Below the pieces are notes generated by a model. It ran no database searches. It worked only from the letters and a program-made list of their open reading frames with translations, and was not told where the DNA came from. Positions 39,406-48,352 of a stretch of DNA of 64,000 nucleotides are shown here, piece by piece. The stretch is taken from the NCBI GenBank assembly GCA_913043285.1, contig CAJWML010000017.1, forward strand, positions 21,644 through 85,643, in the 5' to 3' direction. The translations under genes and the position numbers were made by a program. Within the stretch, counting starts at the first letter, position 1, and the number at the start of each line of letters is the position of its first letter. This DNA comes from CAKZNE01 sp002695025 (lineage in GTDB: Bacteria > Bacteroidota > Bacteroidia > Flavobacteriales > Schleiferiaceae).

Positions 39406-40641
39406 TTATGGATGAATGTTAATGATCATTTTCCGGTCGCGGTTATAATCGCTTGAACCGGGTGTGAAATCATTGTAGTGGTACCAGGCATTACTGATAC
39501 CAGACCAACCCCAGTTCATCCAGAAATAGGTGGGAGAATACGTATAGGTCTCATATTCATAGCGTGTTCCGGGATTGTGAATGGAAATGTACTTATTACG
39601 CTTATACCCGTCACAAACCCAGGCATGGCCGGAGGAATTATCCGGAGTGCGTCCCCGGAGAATAACAGGACGGGAGAAATAATTGAGCTGTGATACTACC
39701 GTACTTGCATTGTAACCTACATAAGTGGCAGTACTCGCATAACCGTAGTTGTTTACCAGCACATTACGGGCATTCCCCGTTTGAGCCCCAGAACCAGTAC
39801 AGCTATAGCTCATTCCTACGTAATTACCAATATCCCGCATCAGTTTGGATGTTTCATTGCTTCCGGAACCGTTGGGCATACTACTCCAGCTGTAAGCATT
39901 GGTGGGATAGGCCCAGTAACGCATTACCTGAGCTGTGGCTGTAGCCACACACCCGGCCGGTGCATTGCCGTTGCTATAACCGCTACAATTGAGGTTACCA
40001 TCATTTACAAGATTGTTGTAACCTACACCCTGCCCCCAGGTAGTAGCCATTAGCGGACCTTTTTGTTCCTGAACGGTACCACCGGATATTATGATCTCTT
40101 CATCCTCAGGAGGGGCAGCGTAGGACCACTGCTTTTCAATTTCTCCGGGTATGGATTTCTTTTGTGACTGACGCAACTCTACAGCTCGTGCCTTGTGATC
40201 CTCTATCCAGTCGTATAAACCACAGGATTGAATAAACTGTGGGTTTGTATTAAAATAACCCGTTTCCGAAAAAGCCAGGATAGGCACTTCTCTGCGCGTG
40301 GCAGAAACCACTACAAAACCTTCCGGTTGCATCTGGATCACATAAAAGGCTGCCAAACCATCCGATCCGAAAATAGTAGTGGTTTCCTTTACTTCTTTTT
40401 CAGAATCAAAACCCCGGGACGACCGAAAATCAGCCCGGTTAAGAGCCTTGGGATCCGGATGATGCAGAAAAGCCTGATCATGGGCAAAGTTACGGGCCAC
40501 CTTTTTGGCCAGTTGCAGGGAAACATCAGCCTGGTCTGGCTGACCGGGAGTGTGATTGCTGCGCTCTTCTTTAGAGCAGCTCACAAGTACCAACAAAGCC
40601 ATTAGCAAGGCCAGTACAGAGGTAGTTTTCAAAATTCTCAT
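39406..40641 (-). CDS. C10-family (streptopain-like) cysteine peptidase lipoprotein
   Basis: 411 residues. The signal MRILKTTSVLALLMALLVLVSC ends in lipobox Cys22. A Spi-type propeptide/inhibitor domain follows (about 40-165, with LAAFYVIQMQPEGFVVVSATRREVPILAFSETGYF, the self-inhibiting strand pattern). The peptidase starts near 195 (PLMATTWGQGVGYNN); catalytic Cys231 lies in GCVATATAQVMRYW and His339 in GHAWVCDGY, with FWMNWGWSG near 373-381 completing the C10 signature. Relatives include streptopain, interpain and the fragilipains, which degrade host or environmental proteins after removal of the propeptide. A lipid anchor would hold it at the cell envelope. No inhibitor gene is adjacent. 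Confidence 0.9.
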   Translation of the reverse strand: MRILKTTSVLALLMALLVLVSCSKEERSNHTPGQPDQADVSLQLAKKVARNFAHDQAFLHHPDPKALNRADFRSSRGFDSEKEVKETTTIFGSDGLAAFYVIQMQPEGFVVVSATRREVPILAFSETGYFNTNPQFIQSCGLYDWIEDHKARAVELRQSQKKSIPGEIEKQWSYAAPPEDEEIIISGGTVQEQKGPLMATTWGQGVGYNNLVNDGNLNCSGYSNGNAPAGCVATATAQVMRYWAYPTNAYSWSSMPNGSGSNETSKLMRDIGNYVGMSYSCTGSGAQTGNARNVLVNNYGYASTATYVGYNASTVVSQLNYFSRPVILRGRTPDNSSGHAWVCDGYKRNKYISIHNPGTRYEYETYTYSPTYFWMNWGWSGISNAWYHYNDFTPGSSDYNRDRKMIINIHP

Positions 40642-40806
40642 GTTAGACGTATTAGATTAATCAGTGCAAAAAATAAGTAAAGTCGACATGAAAATCTAAG
40701 CTTAACCACATTATTTTCAGACAAGTAGACCTTCAATAACGTGCATTATACGCGTTTAAAAATCTCAAACGCTTCATCTCCAATTTTTAGAACTGATACA
40801 TATACA

Positions 40807-40840
40807 AGCCTAAAAAAAAGGATGAGACCCTTTTAAGGCT
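40807..40840 (-). terminator. Candidate terminator of the kinase/regulator operon
   Basis: AGCCT/AGGCT (40807-40811, 40836-40840) encloses AAAAGG/CCTTTT with a seven-base loop; on the minus strand the inner stem runs into eight T. It lies 73 bases past the kinase stop. The remainder of the 271-base gap 40642-40912 shows no other feature. Confidence 0.5.
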
Positions 40841-40912
40841 CAGGGACAAATCGAGATCAAATAGCGGTGCTTGCTTATTCCCCGGAAGGACTCCTTTGAG
40901 ATATTTGACGCA

Positions 40913-42262
40913 TTAAAAATCCAGCACAAACTCGGCCCACTCCCCCTTTACGGAGCTGGCAGAGATGCTTCCTTTATGCAGGCGCATAATCTGCCGTGAC
41001 AGGCTCAGCCCAATACCCGAACCCTGCTCCCGGGTGGTATAAAACGGCAAGAAGATCTTGTCGCGTTCCTCTTCGTTAAATCCTTTACCATTATCCCGGA
41101 CCTTAAGCCGTAAGGAACCCGACTTCCCGGTTTCTGCCGTGATGCGGATATGCTTGTTGGCAGTACCCTCCAAAGCTTCGGTGGCATTGTTCAACAAGTT
41201 GAGAATAACGTGCGTCAGTAATTTTTCATCGCCCGGGAATTCTTTGGAGGGATGGGTGTTGACCACTTCCAGCTGTACCTGCTCCGCTTTTTCCTGGCTT
41301 TTAAACAGCAGTCGAATAGATTCCAGCCAATGATCCATGTTTATAGGCTTAAATTCCGGTTGAGGCACCCGCGTTAGTTTACGGTAATTGTCTACAAAGC
41401 TGCGCAGGCCTTCTGCTCTCTCTCCTATTACATTCAGCCCCTGCACGGTATTGTCAATTTCCTTTTGTTGTAGCTCTCCCGCCTTCACCGTTTCTCCTTT
41501 TTTCACATAAAAGCCGCTGAGTGTTTGGCTCAGGGATGTAATGGGCGCTATAGAGTTCATGATCTCGTGGGTCATGATACGGATAAGTTTTTGCCAGGTC
41601 TCCAGTTCATTTTCCTCTAGTTCGGCCTTGATGTCGTACAATGAAAAAATGCGGTACTTCTTTTCGGAAAACCGTATTACAGCTACTTGAACGGCAACCT
41701 GCTTCAGCTCCTTGCCGTCCGGAATTTTGATGCTTTCTCCCTGTCCGGGCTTCAAGCCTTCCATAAGTTTATACAGCACAGGATTATGCTGTTTTAAGCG
41801 GTCCATATGGGTAAGGTTGGGCAAGCCGGTTAATTTCAGGGCGGCATCGTTCACGATCTCTACAAAACCTTGGTCATCAATGGCTATTAAGCCACTGGCT
41901 GAACGTTTCATGAATTCGAGGAAAAAACGCTCGCTATGTGCCTGCCGGATCCTGATCTCCGTAATCAGCTGGTTGATACGGTTCAGGTTCTCGTGCAATC
42001 CGCGTAAATTCTTATCGCTTACGTTTTCCGGGAAATGCAGGCTCCCGTCTTCACTTTTAACGGCCTCAAAGAAGAAGTGCAGCTTGCGGTGCGTACTCTG
42101 CATATAATAAAGCAAATTCCACCCGCTGATAAGTATGGCTAACAGGGAAATTACTGCATAACCCCATTCGCACAGAAATACCAAAAAAGAGGCAGCCACA
42201 ATCAAAAGGGTAAAAAGCGCCAATCTCCCTATTACACCAAAACGGGTATACTCAGAGCTCAT
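40913..42262 (-). CDS. NtrB/NtrY-like sensor histidine kinase
   Basis: 449 residues. Two membrane helices (about 10-30 and 33-52) with almost no periplasmic loop suggest sensing in or under the membrane. A PAS-like segment follows (about 118-215, GLIAIDDQGFVEIVNDAALKLTG), then the phosphoacceptor H232 in RIMTHEIMNSIAPITSLSQTL and the ATPase domain with HVILNLLNNATEAL, VRDNGKGF and GSGIGLSLSRQIM. It overlaps the response regulator gene by 11 bases and would phosphorylate it. The pair is divergent from a MacA/MacB-type efflux operon with a sigma-54-like promoter, its likely target. Confidence 0.9.
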   Translation of the reverse strand: MSSEYTRFGVIGRLALFTLLIVAASFLVFLCEWGYAVISLLAILISGWNLLYYMQSTHRKLHFFFEAVKSEDGSLHFPENVSDKNLRGLHENLNRINQLITEIRIRQAHSERFFLEFMKRSASGLIAIDDQGFVEIVNDAALKLTGLPNLTHMDRLKQHNPVLYKLMEGLKPGQGESIKIPDGKELKQVAVQVAVIRFSEKKYRIFSLYDIKAELEENELETWQKLIRIMTHEIMNSIAPITSLSQTLSGFYVKKGETVKAGELQQKEIDNTVQGLNVIGERAEGLRSFVDNYRKLTRVPQPEFKPINMDHWLESIRLLFKSQEKAEQVQLEVVNTHPSKEFPGDEKLLTHVILNLLNNATEALEGTANKHIRITAETGKSGSLRLKVRDNGKGFNEEERDKIFLPFYTTREQGSGIGLSLSRQIMRLHKGSISASSVKGEWAEFVLDF

Positions 42263-43610
42263 AGCGCTTGATCTTATTGTATAAGGTCTGGCGGGTAATT
42301 CCCAGTTTTTCAGCTATTAAGGAAAGGTTGCCCTCATAACGATCCATAGCGTTTATGATCAGGTCCTTTTCCATTTCTGAAAGGGAAGGGAGTTCCCGAC
42401 CTGGATGATGATTAACGGCTTGCAGGTCGAAATCAGCAGGCATCAACACCTGTCCTTCGGCCAGTATTACCGCCTTTTCCAGGGTATGTTGCAGTTCTCT
42501 CACGTTACCCGGCCAGTGATAATTGCCCAGTTTCCGGATGGCCTGGCTCCCCAATCTAAGCCCGGGCTTATGGTATTTTTCCTGGTAAACCCTCAGGAAG
42601 TGTCCAGCCAGCAATTCGATATCCTCGCCCCGCTCCCTGAGCGGAGGCAGCTCAATTTTAATGGTATTGATGCGATATAGCAGGTCCTGGCGAAAACTTC
42701 CTTCCTGTACCATTTTTTCGAGGTCTGCATTGGTAGCGGCTACCAGACGTATATCTACCGGTACGGCTTTGTGCGAACCCAGCGGAAAAACCGTGCGACT
42801 TTCCAGGGCCACCAACAATTTGGATTGCAGGTGCATAGGTACATTACCTATCTCATCCAGGAAGAGTGTTCCTTTGTCGGCCAGCTGGAACTTACCCACC
42901 TTATCCTCTTTGGCATCGGTAAAGGCTCCTTTATGATAACCAAAAAGTTCACTTTCAAAGAGACTTTCGGGTATGGCCCCCATATCCACGTTCATCAGCA
43001 GCTCATTCTTTCTTTTGGAAAGACTGTGGATCTGTTGGGCTATCACTTCTTTACCCGTCCCGTTTTCACCACTTATCAGCACATTGGCATCAGTGGTGGC
43101 TACCTTCTCCACCATCCGCATCACCTTACGCATTACGGCAGATCCCGCTATCAATTGCCGGCCCTTATTTAATTCACCTTTAAGAAATGATTCACGGTTC
43201 TTCAGCTGTGCCACTTTCTGGTGCGACTGGCGAAGTTTTAATGCCGATTTAAGCGTAGCCACCAGCTTTTCATTGTCCCAGGGTTTCAGTACAAAGTCCA
43301 CCGCACCCAGTTTTAAAGCCTTTACCGCCAGTTCCACATCGCCATAGGCCGTGATCATCACCACTTCCACCTCCGGGCTGACCTTTTTCATTTCGCCCAG
43401 CCAGTACAAACCCTCGTTACCGGTGTTGAGGCCAGCTGAAAAGTTCATATCCAGCAGAGCTACGTCAAAATCCTGCTTTTCAAGCTCTCCCTTTATGAGG
43501 TTGGGGTTGGAAAGGCATACTACTTCCCCAAACTCGTACTGTAAAAGGAGGTTCAAAGCGCTCAGGGCGCTTTTATTATCATCTACTATAAGTATCCTGC
43601 CGGCTTTCAT
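42252..43610 (-). CDS. NtrC-family sigma-54-dependent response regulator
   Basis: 452 residues: receiver domain (1-120, phosphoacceptor D54 in VALLDMNFSAG, ITAYGDVELAVKALKLGAVDFVLKPW), AAA+ domain (about 145-385, Walker A GENGTGKE, sigma-54 contact loop GAFTDA instead of GAFTGA, Walker B GTLFLDEIGN, arginine finger region RQDLLYRINTI) and a Fis-type helix-turn-helix (about 415-452, GNLSLIAEKLGITRQTLYNKIKRYEL). The T-D-A loop is frequent in Bacteroidota activators. It opens sigma-54 promoters after phosphorylation. The ATG at 43610 is preferred to a TTG four codons earlier. Confidence 0.93.
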   Translation of the reverse strand: MKAGRILIVDDNKSALSALNLLLQYEFGEVVCLSNPNLIKGELEKQDFDVALLDMNFSAGLNTGNEGLYWLGEMKKVSPEVEVVMITAYGDVELAVKALKLGAVDFVLKPWDNEKLVATLKSALKLRQSHQKVAQLKNRESFLKGELNKGRQLIAGSAVMRKVMRMVEKVATTDANVLISGENGTGKEVIAQQIHSLSKRKNELLMNVDMGAIPESLFESELFGYHKGAFTDAKEDKVGKFQLADKGTLFLDEIGNVPMHLQSKLLVALESRTVFPLGSHKAVPVDIRLVAATNADLEKMVQEGSFRQDLLYRINTIKIELPPLRERGEDIELLAGHFLRVYQEKYHKPGLRLGSQAIRKLGNYHWPGNVRELQHTLEKAVILAEGQVLMPADFDLQAVNHHPGRELPSLSEMEKDLIINAMDRYEGNLSLIAEKLGITRQTLYNKIKRYEL

Positions 43611-43619
43611 GTGATGTTC

Positions 43620-43627
43620 CAAAAATA
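43620..43627 (-). promoter_or_regulatory. -7 promoter box for the NtrC/kinase operon
   Basis: TATTTTTG on the minus strand (perfect TAnnTTTG), 9 bases from the ATG at 43610. The regulator operon thus seems to use the housekeeping sigma factor and a very short leader. Confidence 0.5.
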
Positions 43628-43629
43628 CT

Positions 43630-43648
43630 CAAAGCAACAGGTGCTTTG
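43630..43648. promoter_or_regulatory. Perfect palindrome at the regulator promoter
   Basis: CAAAGCA-acagg-TGCTTTG, seven-base arms without mismatch, 2 bases upstream of the -7 box of the NtrC operon. Plausible operator for auto-control or for another factor. Confidence 0.4.
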
Positions 43649-43664
43649 TAAAGTGTATAAAAAT

Positions 43665-43682
43665 TAGACAGCGGACTGTCTA
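43665..43682. promoter_or_regulatory. Candidate enhancer (UAS) for the NtrC-like regulator
   Basis: TAGACAG-cgga-CTGTCTA, a perfect 7+7 inverted repeat. Its centre is about 99 bases upstream of the start point predicted from the sigma-54-like element, a usual distance for an activator of this family. Confidence 0.55.
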
Positions 43683-43746
43683 TATTTTTTACTTTTTAAT
43701 TAATTCCATTATGGCTAAAATTATGATTATGAATGATTTGTGATTA

Positions 43747-43762
43747 TGGCACCTGGCTTGAC
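43747..43762 (+). promoter_or_regulatory. Sigma-54-like -24/-12 promoter of the efflux operon
   Basis: TGGCAC, five bases, TTGAC: spacing equals the sigma-54 consensus (TGGCAC-N5-TTGCA), with one departure (GA for GC at -12). Predicted start is near 43772, only about 3 bases before the ATG. Confidence 0.55.
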
Positions 43763-43774
43763 ATGGGGTAAATC

Positions 43775-45025
43775 ATGGACCGCCAGATCAGCAATAAATA
43801 CCCTGTTTCCAAAAAACACCTGGGATGGATCATTCTCGGGGCTTTCATCATTATTGTCATTTGTGCGGCCCTCCTAGTGGATACCTCTTCTGTGTATAAG
43901 GTGGATAAAGACCGGCTTACCATAGCAGAAGTCACGCACGCTCCCTTCCAGGATTACATTAATGTACGGGCGCGGGTGGAACCTTCCTACATGGCTTACC
44001 TGGATGCCGTGGAAGGGGGTATTGTGGAAAATATTGTTGCCGAAGAAGGTGCCATGGTAAAGCAGGGAGATACCCTGCTGGTACTGAGCAACCTTAATCT
44101 CAGCCTGAACATACTGAACAGCGAGGCACAATTGGCGGAGAAAGCTAATTTCCTGCGGGAAACACAGATCAGCATGGAACAGCAAAAACTTTCCCTGCAG
44201 CGGGATTTACTGCGCCTTGAATACGACCTGAAGCAAATGAGGCGTAAATATGAGCAGGATACGATCTTTCATGAAGACCAACTGATCTCCGATAATGAAT
44301 TCCTGGAGTCCGAAGAGGCCTATCAGTTGGCGGAAAAGTTGAAAATACTGAGCCTGGAAAGGCAGGAGCAGGATGCGGTGTTCCGTAAGAACCAGCTACA
44401 AAAGATCCGGCAAAACCTGGAAAGCATGGAACGCAACCTGGCCCTGATCTACCAAAGGCAGGATCATCTTATAGTACGCGCTCCTGTAAATGGCCAGTTG
44501 GCGTCTCTCAACGCAGTTCCGGGTCAGTCCGTTAATCCCGGCCAGCGTCTTGGGCAGGTAAATGTACTGGACGATTATAAGTTGCAGGCCAGTATTGATG
44601 AACATTATATTGACCGTGTGGAAGAAGGTCTTTCCGCCCGCATGGAAAGACAGGAAACTGTATATCAACTTACTATACAAAAAGTATATCCTGAAGTAAG
44701 TGAAGGGCAATTCCTGGTAGACCTGGTATTTAAAGACTCCGTTCCGGACAATATTCGTAGCGGACAAACCCACAATATCAGCCTGCAGTTGGGAGACACT
44801 CAGGAAGCTACCCTCTTAAGGCGTGGCGGCTTTTTCCAGTCTACCGGTGGGCAATGGGTTTACCTGCTAAATGAGGATGGTACCAAAGCTTTGAAGCACC
44901 CTATCCGCATTGGCCGGCAAAACCCGAAGTATTACGAGGTTCTGGAAGGGCTGAAAGATGGTGACCAGGTGGTTATCTCAGGCTATGACCTTTTTGGGAA
45001 CAATGAAAAACTACTGCTCAAATAA
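43775..45025 (+). CDS. HlyD/MacA-like periplasmic adaptor
   Basis: 416-residue membrane fusion protein. One N-terminal membrane helix (about 18-38, GWIILGAFIIIVICAALLVD) is followed by a lipoyl half-motif (YLDAVEGGIVENIVAEEGAMVKQGDTLLVLSN), a long coiled-coil hairpin (about 105-230, rich in Gln/Leu/Glu), the second lipoyl half (DHLIVRAPVNGQLASLNAVPGQSVNPGQRLGQV) and beta-barrel/MP domains (DYKLQASIDEHYIDRVEEG to the end). It would connect the inner-membrane ABC transporter to an outer-membrane channel; none is encoded here. First gene of a three-gene operon; 22 bases to the ATPase gene. Confidence 0.9.
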   Translation: MDRQISNKYPVSKKHLGWIILGAFIIIVICAALLVDTSSVYKVDKDRLTIAEVTHAPFQDYINVRARVEPSYMAYLDAVEGGIVENIVAEEGAMVKQGDTLLVLSNLNLSLNILNSEAQLAEKANFLRETQISMEQQKLSLQRDLLRLEYDLKQMRRKYEQDTIFHEDQLISDNEFLESEEAYQLAEKLKILSLERQEQDAVFRKNQLQKIRQNLESMERNLALIYQRQDHLIVRAPVNGQLASLNAVPGQSVNPGQRLGQVNVLDDYKLQASIDEHYIDRVEEGLSARMERQETVYQLTIQKVYPEVSEGQFLVDLVFKDSVPDNIRSGQTHNISLQLGDTQEATLLRRGGFFQSTGGQWVYLLNEDGTKALKHPIRIGRQNPKYYEVLEGLKDGDQVVISGYDLFGNNEKLLLK

Positions 45026-45047
45026 CGTATAGAACTCTTGAACATTT

Positions 45048-45761
45048 ATGGAAAATATGATCCACATACAAAAACTATCCAGGACCTTCCGCACGGAGGA
45101 AGTTGAAACCCTGGCCCTCAATGAAGTAAACCTCAGCGTTAAGAAAGGAGAATTCACCGCTATCATGGGTCCTTCGGGCTGCGGTAAATCTACCCTGCTA
45201 AACATTATCGGCCTGCTGGACAATCCCAGTTCCGGCTCGTATCAGTTTGACGGACAGGAAGTATCCGGCCTCCGTGAACGGCAGCGCACAGCGCTTCGCA
45301 AGGGCAACATCGGCTTTGTATTCCAGAGTTTTAACCTCATTGATGAACTGAACGTATACGAGAATATTGAAGTGCCGCTCAAATATTTGGGCATCAGCGC
45401 TTCTGAAAGAAAGACCAGGATAGAGGAAGTACTGGAACGGATGAAGATCGGTCACCGCAGGAAACACTTCCCCCAACAGCTTTCCGGAGGTCAGCAACAA
45501 CGGGTTGCTCTTTGCCGGGCCGTGGTGGCCAACCCCAAATTGCTTTTGGCGGATGAACCCACCGGTAACCTTGACTCGCGCCACGGTATGGAGGTCATGA
45601 AACTCTTACTGGAACTTAACCGTGCCGGCACTACCATTGTAATGGTTACGCACTCCGATTACGATGCGGGTTTTGCACACCGCCTCATCAACTTGTTTGA
45701 CGGACGGGTGATCACCGAAGAAGAGAAAAGAAAACTGGAAGACTCTCCTGAATTATTTTAA
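45048..45761 (+). CDS. ABC transporter ATP-binding protein (MacB/LolD type)
   Basis: 237-residue nucleotide-binding domain. Walker A GPSGCGKST near residue 41-49, Q-loop GFVFQSFNLIDELNVYENIEVPL, signature LSGGQQQRVALCRAVV near 143, Walker B LLLADEPTGNLDS and the H-loop VMVTHSDYDAGFA. The FQSFNLI and EPTGNLDS features define the MacB/LolD/FtsE group that pairs with FtsX-like permeases. It powers the permease encoded 16 bases downstream. An internal Met at codon 4 is an alternative start. Confidence 0.94.
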   Translation: MENMIHIQKLSRTFRTEEVETLALNEVNLSVKKGEFTAIMGPSGCGKSTLLNIIGLLDNPSSGSYQFDGQEVSGLRERQRTALRKGNIGFVFQSFNLIDELNVYENIEVPLKYLGISASERKTRIEEVLERMKIGHRRKHFPQQLSGGQQQRVALCRAVVANPKLLLADEPTGNLDSRHGMEVMKLLLELNRAGTTIVMVTHSDYDAGFAHRLINLFDGRVITEEEKRKLEDSPELF

Positions 45762-45777
45762 CCCTAAGCTATCCCCT

Positions 45778-48195
45778 ATGAAACTCATCCGTAAATTAAA
45801 CCGTAACTGGCAATGGGTACTTATCAATATGGGCGGACTGGCGCTGGCCTACGCCTGTGTAGTACTCGTATTTTCCTTCACCGCCAAAGAGCTGAGCTAC
45901 GACCGGTTTCACCGTAAGGCTGATCGTATTTACCGCGTTACCACCAGCACCCACGGATCCAGTATTATGCACCCCGCCCGGGTGTGGGGTGAGTGGATCC
46001 CGCAATTACCGGAAGAATACCCCGCCATTGAAGGTTTGGTGCGCATGGTGCCGTTTAAAAAAGGTATCGTGCAGATTGGGGAACAACGTTTCTATTCCGA
46101 CCACCTTTTTAAAGCAGACAGTTCCTTTTTTGATATGTATGATTTTAAGTTACTCAGTGGCAAGACAGATGAAGTACTCCACAAACCCAATGAAGCTGTG
46201 CTTAGCCGTAGTTTGGCGCTTAAATATTTTGGGAACCTGGATGTGCTGGGCAAACAACTGGAAATAACCCATCAGCAACAAGACAGTGCCGTTGCCTATA
46301 CCATAGTTGGCGTTATGGAAGATTTTCCGGCAAGTTCTCACTTTCATGCCGAGGTGCTTACCACCATACCCGATATGGAACTTAACTCCTCTTGGGGATA
46401 TACGTATTACCTCGTGAAAGAAGGTACGGATATGGAAGCGTTACGAAGCTCTATACAGCAAAAGTGGGATGAAGAACTGGAAGAAGGACAGATACCCAAG
46501 CAAATACATTTTCAGAAACTTACAGACATTCACCTGTACAGCCATAAAACCCGTGAAATAGAATCCAATGGCGACATACGCTCTCTGATACTATTGGTAA
46601 GCGGAGCGGTGATCATTCTCTTTATTGCCTTGATCAATTTCCTGAACCTTAGCCGGGTACAGTTTATTGCAGATACCAAATCCATCAAGATCAAAATGAT
46701 CAACGGGGCTACCAGGAATCGTATAGCGCGCGAAATTGCCACAGAGTCATTGGTCATCTCGCTTACTGCTATACTTTTAGGCCTCTTCCTGTCTCATAAG
46801 CTAAGCGCCTACTTGCATACCGACCCCTTTTCATCCTACCTGGCGGTTATTCTCATCTCCTTGGTTTTTATACTGTGTATAGCCTTTCTCTCCGTGTATC
46901 CTTTGCTTTCTTCACGTATAGTGTCCGATACCCGGGTTTCGCGCTCATCAGCCGGGCTGTACACCTTCCCCTTGGTGTTGCAGTTTACGCTGGCGGTAAT
47001 TGCCATTACCGGCACCATAGTGCTGCAGCGCCAGATCAAGTTCCTGAATGACCAGCACCCGCAAGCCACCAATGCCAACATCGTAGTAATTGAAAGAAAC
47101 CCATGGACAGTGGTTCAGCGTTACGATCGCTTTAAGGGCGAGTTACTCAATGATCCTTCTATTGTAAGCATGACCGGGGCCATGGAAGAACCGGGCGGTG
47201 ATGTGCTGGATAATTTCCAGTTTGAAATGGAAGGAATTGAACCGGACGAAAGCCGAACGCTCTACATCCTTACCACCGATTCCAACTTTTTTACGGCTAT
47301 GGGTATAAAACCGCTGGCAGGTACCGTAAATCTGGGCTATACACCTGGCCAGGAATGGGAAAGTAATGCTGTGGAGCTAAGTATGCTTCTACAAGATGAA
47401 AATGGCAGCCAGGAAAGAGCGGATGAACTTTATGAAAAGATCCGCGATTACCGCGAGAAATACATTCTCAATGAAAGTGCTCTGAAAATGCTCGGTATTG
47501 ACGATCCTCAGGATGCCATCGGTCGTAGTTTTCGCCTGCATTTTCAACTTCCATTTCTCTTCCCGGAAGGCACCGTAGTAGGCGTAGTCCCTGATTTTCA
47601 TTATACCAACCTGCACAACCAGGAAAGGCCCATGGTTATCGCTCCCCGTAAAATGTTCAACTATAACTTCCTTATACAGATCGATCCTGAACGCAGAAGT
47701 GAAGCCCTTGCAGCGATCAATAAAAGTTGGAACACCATCAACCCTGAGTTTCCTTTGGAGTACAGCTACATTACCGATGCGTATCAAAAAGTGTATGCTA
47801 CGGAATATGCGCAAAGTAAGGTGCTTTCACTTTTTGCGCTCATCTCCATCCTGCTGTCGGCCCTGGGGATCTATGCCATTGCTGCCTTCAGTATGCAGAG
47901 ACGGGTAAAGGAAATAGGCATCCGTAAAGTGAATGGTGCTACGGTTTCAGAGATCATAATGATGCTCAACCGCAAATTCATTCTCTGGGTGACCATTGCC
48001 TTTGTAGTGGCAGTTCCCATAGCCTGGTATGCCATGCACCGCTGGCTGGAGAACTTTGCTTACAAAACAGAACTGAGTTGGTGGATATTTGCTTTGGCCG
48101 GGCTCATTGCCATGACAGTGGCCATGATAACGGTTACGCTTCGCTCCTACCGGGCAGCCACCCGCAACCCGGTGGAAAGCCTGCGTTATGAATAA
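45778..48195 (+). CDS. MacB-type ABC transporter permease (two FtsX domains)
   Basis: 805-residue inner-membrane protein. Order: TM1 (about 15-35), periplasmic MacB-PCD domain (40-265, YDRFHRKADRIYRVTT, ALKYFGNLDVLGKQL), first FtsX bundle (about 275-410, SLILLVSGAVIILFIALINFLNLSRVQ), a second periplasmic domain (420-670, ALKMLGIDDPQDAIGRSFRLHF) and the second FtsX bundle (about 680-805, LSLFALISILLSALGIYAIAAFSMQRRVKEIGIRKVNGAT). This double layout is the common Bacteroidota form. Such mechanotransmission transporters export antimicrobials, peptides or lipoproteins; the substrate here is unknown. Last gene of the sigma-54-like operon. Confidence 0.9.
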   Translation: MKLIRKLNRNWQWVLINMGGLALAYACVVLVFSFTAKELSYDRFHRKADRIYRVTTSTHGSSIMHPARVWGEWIPQLPEEYPAIEGLVRMVPFKKGIVQIGEQRFYSDHLFKADSSFFDMYDFKLLSGKTDEVLHKPNEAVLSRSLALKYFGNLDVLGKQLEITHQQQDSAVAYTIVGVMEDFPASSHFHAEVLTTIPDMELNSSWGYTYYLVKEGTDMEALRSSIQQKWDEELEEGQIPKQIHFQKLTDIHLYSHKTREIESNGDIRSLILLVSGAVIILFIALINFLNLSRVQFIADTKSIKIKMINGATRNRIAREIATESLVISLTAILLGLFLSHKLSAYLHTDPFSSYLAVILISLVFILCIAFLSVYPLLSSRIVSDTRVSRSSAGLYTFPLVLQFTLAVIAITGTIVLQRQIKFLNDQHPQATNANIVVIERNPWTVVQRYDRFKGELLNDPSIVSMTGAMEEPGGDVLDNFQFEMEGIEPDESRTLYILTTDSNFFTAMGIKPLAGTVNLGYTPGQEWESNAVELSMLLQDENGSQERADELYEKIRDYREKYILNESALKMLGIDDPQDAIGRSFRLHFQLPFLFPEGTVVGVVPDFHYTNLHNQERPMVIAPRKMFNYNFLIQIDPERRSEALAAINKSWNTINPEFPLEYSYITDAYQKVYATEYAQSKVLSLFALISILLSALGIYAIAAFSMQRRVKEIGIRKVNGATVSEIIMMLNRKFILWVTIAFVVAVPIAWYAMHRWLENFAYKTELSWWIFALAGLIAMTVAMITVTLRSYRAATRNPVESLRYE

Positions 48196-48352
48196 ATGCT
48201 ATTTCAATTGGAAGCTAAGCTTGTCCCCGGTTTTTTCTAGGCGAGACTATTCATGGCGGCTTCAGGGGTAATAACCGGTGGTCTGGCAATCCCGAATCAG
48301 GATGACCTGAACAATACCGTCCGTAAATCTTTATTTAAAAAAAGCATTGATC

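Noticed and set aside
39142..39456. Plus-strand open frame of 104 codons between the DUF4397 gene and the C10 peptidase gene.
   Set aside because: It runs through the DUF4397 terminator and the C10 hairpin and into the 3' end of the peptidase gene; composition is not protein-like.
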